Shown piece after piece: positions 8,243 through 10,663 of a DNA stretch of 10,663 nt. The notes beneath the pieces were generated by a model. The model had not been told where the DNA came from. It was given only the letters and a program-made list of their open reading frames with translations, and ran no database searches. The DNA is from Goniomonas avonlea (taxonomy: Eukaryota > Cryptophyceae > Goniomonadida > Goniomonadaceae). Position 1 is the stretch's first letter, and the number at the start of each line of letters is the position of its first letter. Location of the stretch: positions 1 to 10,663 of the forward strand of contig QUTJ01031283.1 in the NCBI GenBank assembly GCA_003573635.1, in the 5' to 3' direction. The position numbers and the translations under genes are program-made.

Positions 8243-8384
8243 GTTGTCCCGCTTCGCCGGCCAGGCCCAGCCGTCGCAGGCTTCGGTTGAGCGAGCAGCG
8301 AGCACTTTCTTTGCTAGTTTCTGGCGGCGAGATTCCTATCTGAAAACCATTTCGATAGTAAAAGTACACGATTTTTGAGTCAGA

Positions 8385-8397
8385 ATATAATAAAAGC
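8385..8397 (+). promoter_or_regulatory. TATA-like A/T element upstream of the SMP-C2 gene
   Basis: ATATAATAAAAGC lies about 35-47 bp before the chosen ATG at 8432. It is the only TATA-like box close to this start. Whether it acts as a core promoter is inference; if so, the 5' UTR would be very short. Confidence 0.3.
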
Positions 8398-8431
8398 ATA
8401 TCCGGAGTGTGTTTCACAAGAATCTGGCAAG

Positions 8432-9707
8432 ATGTCCGGCAGCGTGGCGGAGCTCCTGCCACCGCACCTCCGAGGACGGGAACCCGTGGGGACCACACCT
8501 CTCTGGCTGGATATCATTGCTCAACAGTTTTGGCCTCAGATCAAAGAGGTTGCACAGCAATTTGCTGTGAACGTTTTCGAACCGGCACTCCGTGCCTCCG
8601 CTCCCTCGGTTTATCGGTCCATTAGGTTGGAGCGGGTTCGTCTGGGCAACGTGCCCATGAAGCTGCGGAATTTAGTTGTCCGTGAGCAGAATGATAACCA
8701 AGCTGTCCACTGTCTTGTCGATGTCGAATATCAGCAGTCCGACGACGACATTCAGTTTGCATTTGAGAGCTACCCAACTGTTTCCGCGTCGCACCTGAGA
8801 ATATCTGGCCGACTTAGCGTGGTATTTAATCTCCCGTGCCCAACACTACCAGTCATTGGGGCTGTTCAGGTTGTGTATGATTTTTCGATGGCCCGTCTGA
8901 AGTGTTTTCAGGTTTTTTTTTGGAATCAGCCAGAAGTGTCCTTGGAGCTGAAAGGCGAGGGCCCTGGCTGTGCACCTATGGTCTGCGCGACCCTTGTTCG
9001 GTATGAGTACGCAAATCGTTCTTCTTGTGGTGACCGTGTGTAGGGGTCTTCGAGAAGTCATCAGCGCACGCTGCGTGTTCCCGAACTATTATTCTCACGT
9101 CCTCGTCGATTCGGTGCCAGTTCCGCTGCTCAATGCCACAAACGGGCTCCCGAATCCTTCCTCGCCCGCAATGGAAGCAATAGTTAAGGCCCACCCACCT
9201 CCCCTGGGTGTACTCAGGCTGCACCTGCTCGCAGCCCGCAACCTCCAGGTAAGGCGTGCCGCCATCCATCCCACCCGGCCAACGCCACTCGGCAGTCCCC
9301 AGACCCCGCTCCTGGAAATATGTATTCGTTGCCCCTGAGCAATGTTTATTGTGAAATCAGCCTCGGTGACGTGCACTGGCGCACTGGCTCAGCCCGCGCA
9401 TCCCAAGAAATCCAGTGGGTGATGTCTAGCCGCGATGTTTGCGTGGCGGCACAGGAGCAGGTGCGAACCGAAACCCATCGCCTTTCAACTGGACGCTCAC
9501 CCAGGAGATGTCTGGCAGGTCATCGAATTCACAGTGCGAGATGAGGGAGCTGCCCTAGAAGGCGGGCCCGACCTTGTCGGGAGAGGGTCAGTGACCGTAG
9601 GCAAGCTGGCTCGCAGCGGTGTCGAGGTGCGGGCTTATCTACGCTTGCCATGCTTGCGCTGTTTCTTCCGAGAGAGAAAGAGGCTACACGGCTTCGTTAT
9701 CCATTGA
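8432..9707 (+). CDS. SMP-domain plus C2-domain protein (extended-synaptotagmin/tricalbin-like)
   Basis: Four exons: 8432-9000, 9044-9248, 9296-9414, 9461-9707; introns of 43, 47 and 46 nt; 379 aa. The SMP-type lipid-binding module spans about 20-215. It opens with TTPLWLDIIAQQFWPQI and continues through FEPALRASAPSVYRSIRLERVRLG, LVDVEYQQSDDDIQFAFES and PEVSLELKGEG, ending in REVISARCVFPNYYSHVLV. A C2 domain begins at LGVLRLHLLAARNL (about 244) and shows NVYCEISLGDVHWRTG, AFQLDAHPGDVWQVIEFTVRDEG and LVGRGSVTVGKL. Such proteins move lipids at ER-plasma membrane contacts. There is no N-terminal membrane anchor, only one C2, and the usual calcium-loop SDPY is replaced by LSNVY. The last 30 residues are uncertain: a possible donor at about 9628 could replace them. 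Confidence 0.8.
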
Positions 9708-9734
9708 GATCTGGTTTATTGTCTATTCTAATCA

Positions 9735-9797
9735 ATGACTAGAACATACTCTGAAAGGGTGGAGCCAAGTTGAGCTTGAGTTGGTGCCTACTTGTTA
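9735..9797 (+). repeat. 63-nt dispersed direct repeat, copy 1
   Basis: From ATGACT to GTTA. It matches 9954-10016 over its whole length with about six mismatches, including an identical core GTGGAGCCAAGTTGAGCTTG. It begins 27 bp after the SMP-C2 stop codon, so it may lie in that gene's 3' UTR. Confidence 0.9.
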
Positions 9798-9804
9798 CCT
9801 ATCA

Positions 9805-9824
9805 GGCTGGTATCAATACCAGCC
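9805..9824. repeat. Perfect palindrome, GGCTGGTAT arms
   Basis: Nine-base arms GGCTGGTAT and ATACCAGCC around a CA centre. CTGGTA recurs nearby at 9831, 9915, 9934 and 10026, and 9914-9931 forms another small hairpin (GCTGGT/ACCAGC). Confidence 0.8.
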
Positions 9825-9953
9825 GCCCGGCTGGTACGGGCACGTGTGTAGTCTTTGTATGCAGAAAGTGAATAGAAAGAATTTTGAGGGGCCGAAAGTC
9901 TTATCAAACGTGTGCTGGTAGTCGAACCAGCCGCTGGTATGACAAGAATTGAG

Positions 9954-10016
9954 ATGACTATAACATACTCTGAAAGTGTGGAGCCAAGTTGAGCTTGAGC
10001 TAGTGCCTTCTGGTTA
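9954..10016 (+). repeat. 63-nt dispersed direct repeat, copy 2
   Basis: Second copy of the element at 9735-9797, offset by 219 bp and in the same orientation. The sequence after each copy diverges, but both run soon into CTGGTA palindromes. Confidence 0.9.
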
Positions 10017-10019
10017 AAA

Positions 10020-10035
10020 CACGTACTGGTACGTG
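10020..10035. repeat. Palindrome CACGTAC-TG-GTACGTG
   Basis: Seven-base perfect arms around TG. It ends exactly at the base before the 115-nt tandem repeats begin, so it may mark an element boundary. Confidence 0.8.
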
Positions 10036-10150
10036 CTAAAATTATTTTTTTCCAATGGGGATAGCCAATGTTTTTGTGGATGGATTGGTCCAGGATTGAA
10101 GCTCGAGTGAGACCACAGAGTGACCGATTCCCTCCCAAATTTTCAAGCGG
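10036..10150 (+). repeat. 115-nt tandem repeat, unit 1
   Basis: Starts CTAAAATTATTTTTTTCC and ends TTTTCAAGCGG. It shares with unit 2 a nearly identical 3' half (GACCACAGAGTGACCGATTC and following). The units differ at about ten positions including two compensating single-base indels, so the duplication is not brand new. No coding frame crosses it convincingly. Confidence 0.92.
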
Positions 10151-10265
10151 CTAAAATTATTTTTTCCAATGAAGATAGCCAATGTTCTTGTGGGACGGAT
10201 TGGTCCAGGATTGAAACTGGAGCGAGACCACAGAGTGACCGATTCCCTCCCAAATTTTCAAGCGG
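10151..10265 (+). repeat. 115-nt tandem repeat, unit 2
   Basis: Abuts unit 1 with no gap. The repeat is followed directly by ATCAGATCATTGG and, 40 bp on, by the foldback hairpin. Confidence 0.92.
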
Positions 10266-10307
10266 ATCAGATCATTGGTTCGCTATCTATGGAAAACCCA
10301 CGTTAGA

Positions 10308-10376
10308 AAAAAACCTGGTCAACGTGTCAGATCAGTCAAGATATTTGATTGATCTGACGTTTGAGTCAGGTTTTTT
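10308..10376. repeat. Foldback inverted repeat (near-perfect hairpin)
   Basis: AAAAAACCTG (10308-10317) pairs with CAGGTTTTTT (10367-10376). GTCAGATCA (10326-10334) pairs with TGATCTGAC (10350-10358), and TCAA (10336-10339) with TTGA (10345-10348), leaving a 5-nt loop. The shape suits a MITE-like foldback or a structured transcript end; the A-tract stem and U-run also resemble a terminator, but this is a eukaryotic context. No target-site duplication is evident. Confidence 0.75.
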
Positions 10377-10551
10377 GTAGTGGAACAGGAGAAGAGCACC
10401 ATATTGGATCTCACGACCTCACCGCAGGGCACCTTATCTTGGAGCAAGATTAGATGAGGTTTTTTATTATATCTTCTATCTTATCTCTCTATCCACCAAG
10501 GAAGCAAAGTGATAACCTCGCGACAATCGGCTTTCCACGACTTAGCGTGCT

Positions 10552-10663
10552 ATGGCAGGGCGCCTGGATCCCCGCCGCAAGAGTCGATGCGGACGGCAAT
10601 ACAGTCGATTGCGGCGAGGTCCATCTGTCTGCCACGTGGTTGGGGCTTTGTAACCGAGTTGCC
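10552..10663. other. Right-edge segment with unassigned coding-like frames
   Basis: GC-richer than the preceding repeats. Plus-strand frames are open to the edge, including a frame reading ARVDADGNTVDCGEVHLSAT and another from ATG at 10552. On the minus strand a frame reading MDLAAIDCIAVRIDSCGG ends at a stop near 10553. A gene probably begins or ends here, but strand and frame cannot be settled from this piece. Confidence 0.25.

Larger units (their letters stand above)
9708..10551. other. Repeat-rich non-coding interval
   Basis: About 840 bp with no supported gene. It contains two copies of a 63-nt element, several CTGGTA-based palindromes, a 115-nt tandem duplication and a foldback hairpin, listed separately. 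The A/T-rich part after 10380 (ttatcttgg...attatatcttctatcttatctc) shows only T/A-biased low complexity. The interval looks like debris of small non-autonomous mobile elements or a structured spacer. Confidence 0.6.

Noticed and set aside
8911-8928. GTTTTTTTTTGGAATCAG as an 18-nt intron in the SMP-C2 gene
   Set aside because: It is far shorter than the 41-94 nt introns here, and read as coding it gives a plausible SMP strand leading into PEVSLELKGEG.
10120-10380. Plus-strand 86-codon frame across the tandem repeat
   Set aside because: It crosses repeat unit 2 and the foldback, starts at a non-ATG codon, and shows no protein family signal.
1-10663. tRNA, rRNA, CRISPR array, insertion sequence or bacterial operon signals
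   Set aside because: No tRNA-like cloverleaf, regularly spaced repeat array, transposase frame or ribosome-binding-site pattern was seen; the window is eukaryotic and spliced.

Overview
The window is nuclear DNA from a compact, intron-rich microbial eukaryote. Genes lie back to back on both strands with intergenic gaps of about 50 to 385 bp. Most coding regions are cut by very short GT-AG introns of 41 to 94 nt, and nearly all acceptors are CAG. The genome has near-balanced base composition and no bacterial-type signals. I cannot name the lineage from sequence alone; an alga or other free-living protist fits best. Gene models below were built by reading frames across introns by eye and by matching family motifs I recognise.

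Layout, left to right: (1) the 5' part of a long coiled-coil protein gene on the minus strand, running off the left edge; (2) a divergent eight-exon plus-strand gene for an Acl4-like TPR chaperone of ribosomal protein L4; (3) a small minus-strand gene for a Gly/Trp-rich, single-membrane-segment protein; (4) divergent from it, an intronless plus-strand bZIP transcription factor with two C-terminal membrane segments; (5) a minus-strand eight-exon ARL2BP (BART-domain) gene; (6) divergent from it, a three-exon ORMDL gene on the plus strand; (7) a minus-strand ankyrin-repeat gene with an acidic tail and an unsettled 5' end; (8) a plus-strand gene for an SMP-domain plus C2-domain lipid-transfer protein; (9) about 950 bp of non-coding DNA dominated by repeats: dispersed 63-bp copies, several small palindromes, a perfectly adjacent 115-bp tandem duplication and a 70-nt foldback.

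Three products are expected at or near the endoplasmic reticulum: the membrane-bound bZIP, ORMDL (sphingolipid synthesis control) and the SMP-C2 protein (contact-site lipid transfer). Two others (Acl4-like, and possibly the ankyrin protein) resemble dedicated ribosomal-protein chaperones. In a eukaryote such closeness need not mean co-function.

The most interesting item is the bZIP protein. It combines a textbook DNA-binding/leucine-zipper region with a hairpin of two membrane segments, a site-1-protease-like R-M-L-L-S motif in the intervening loop, and a C-terminal dilysine ER-retrieval-like signal. That is an SREBP-like architecture on a bZIP head.
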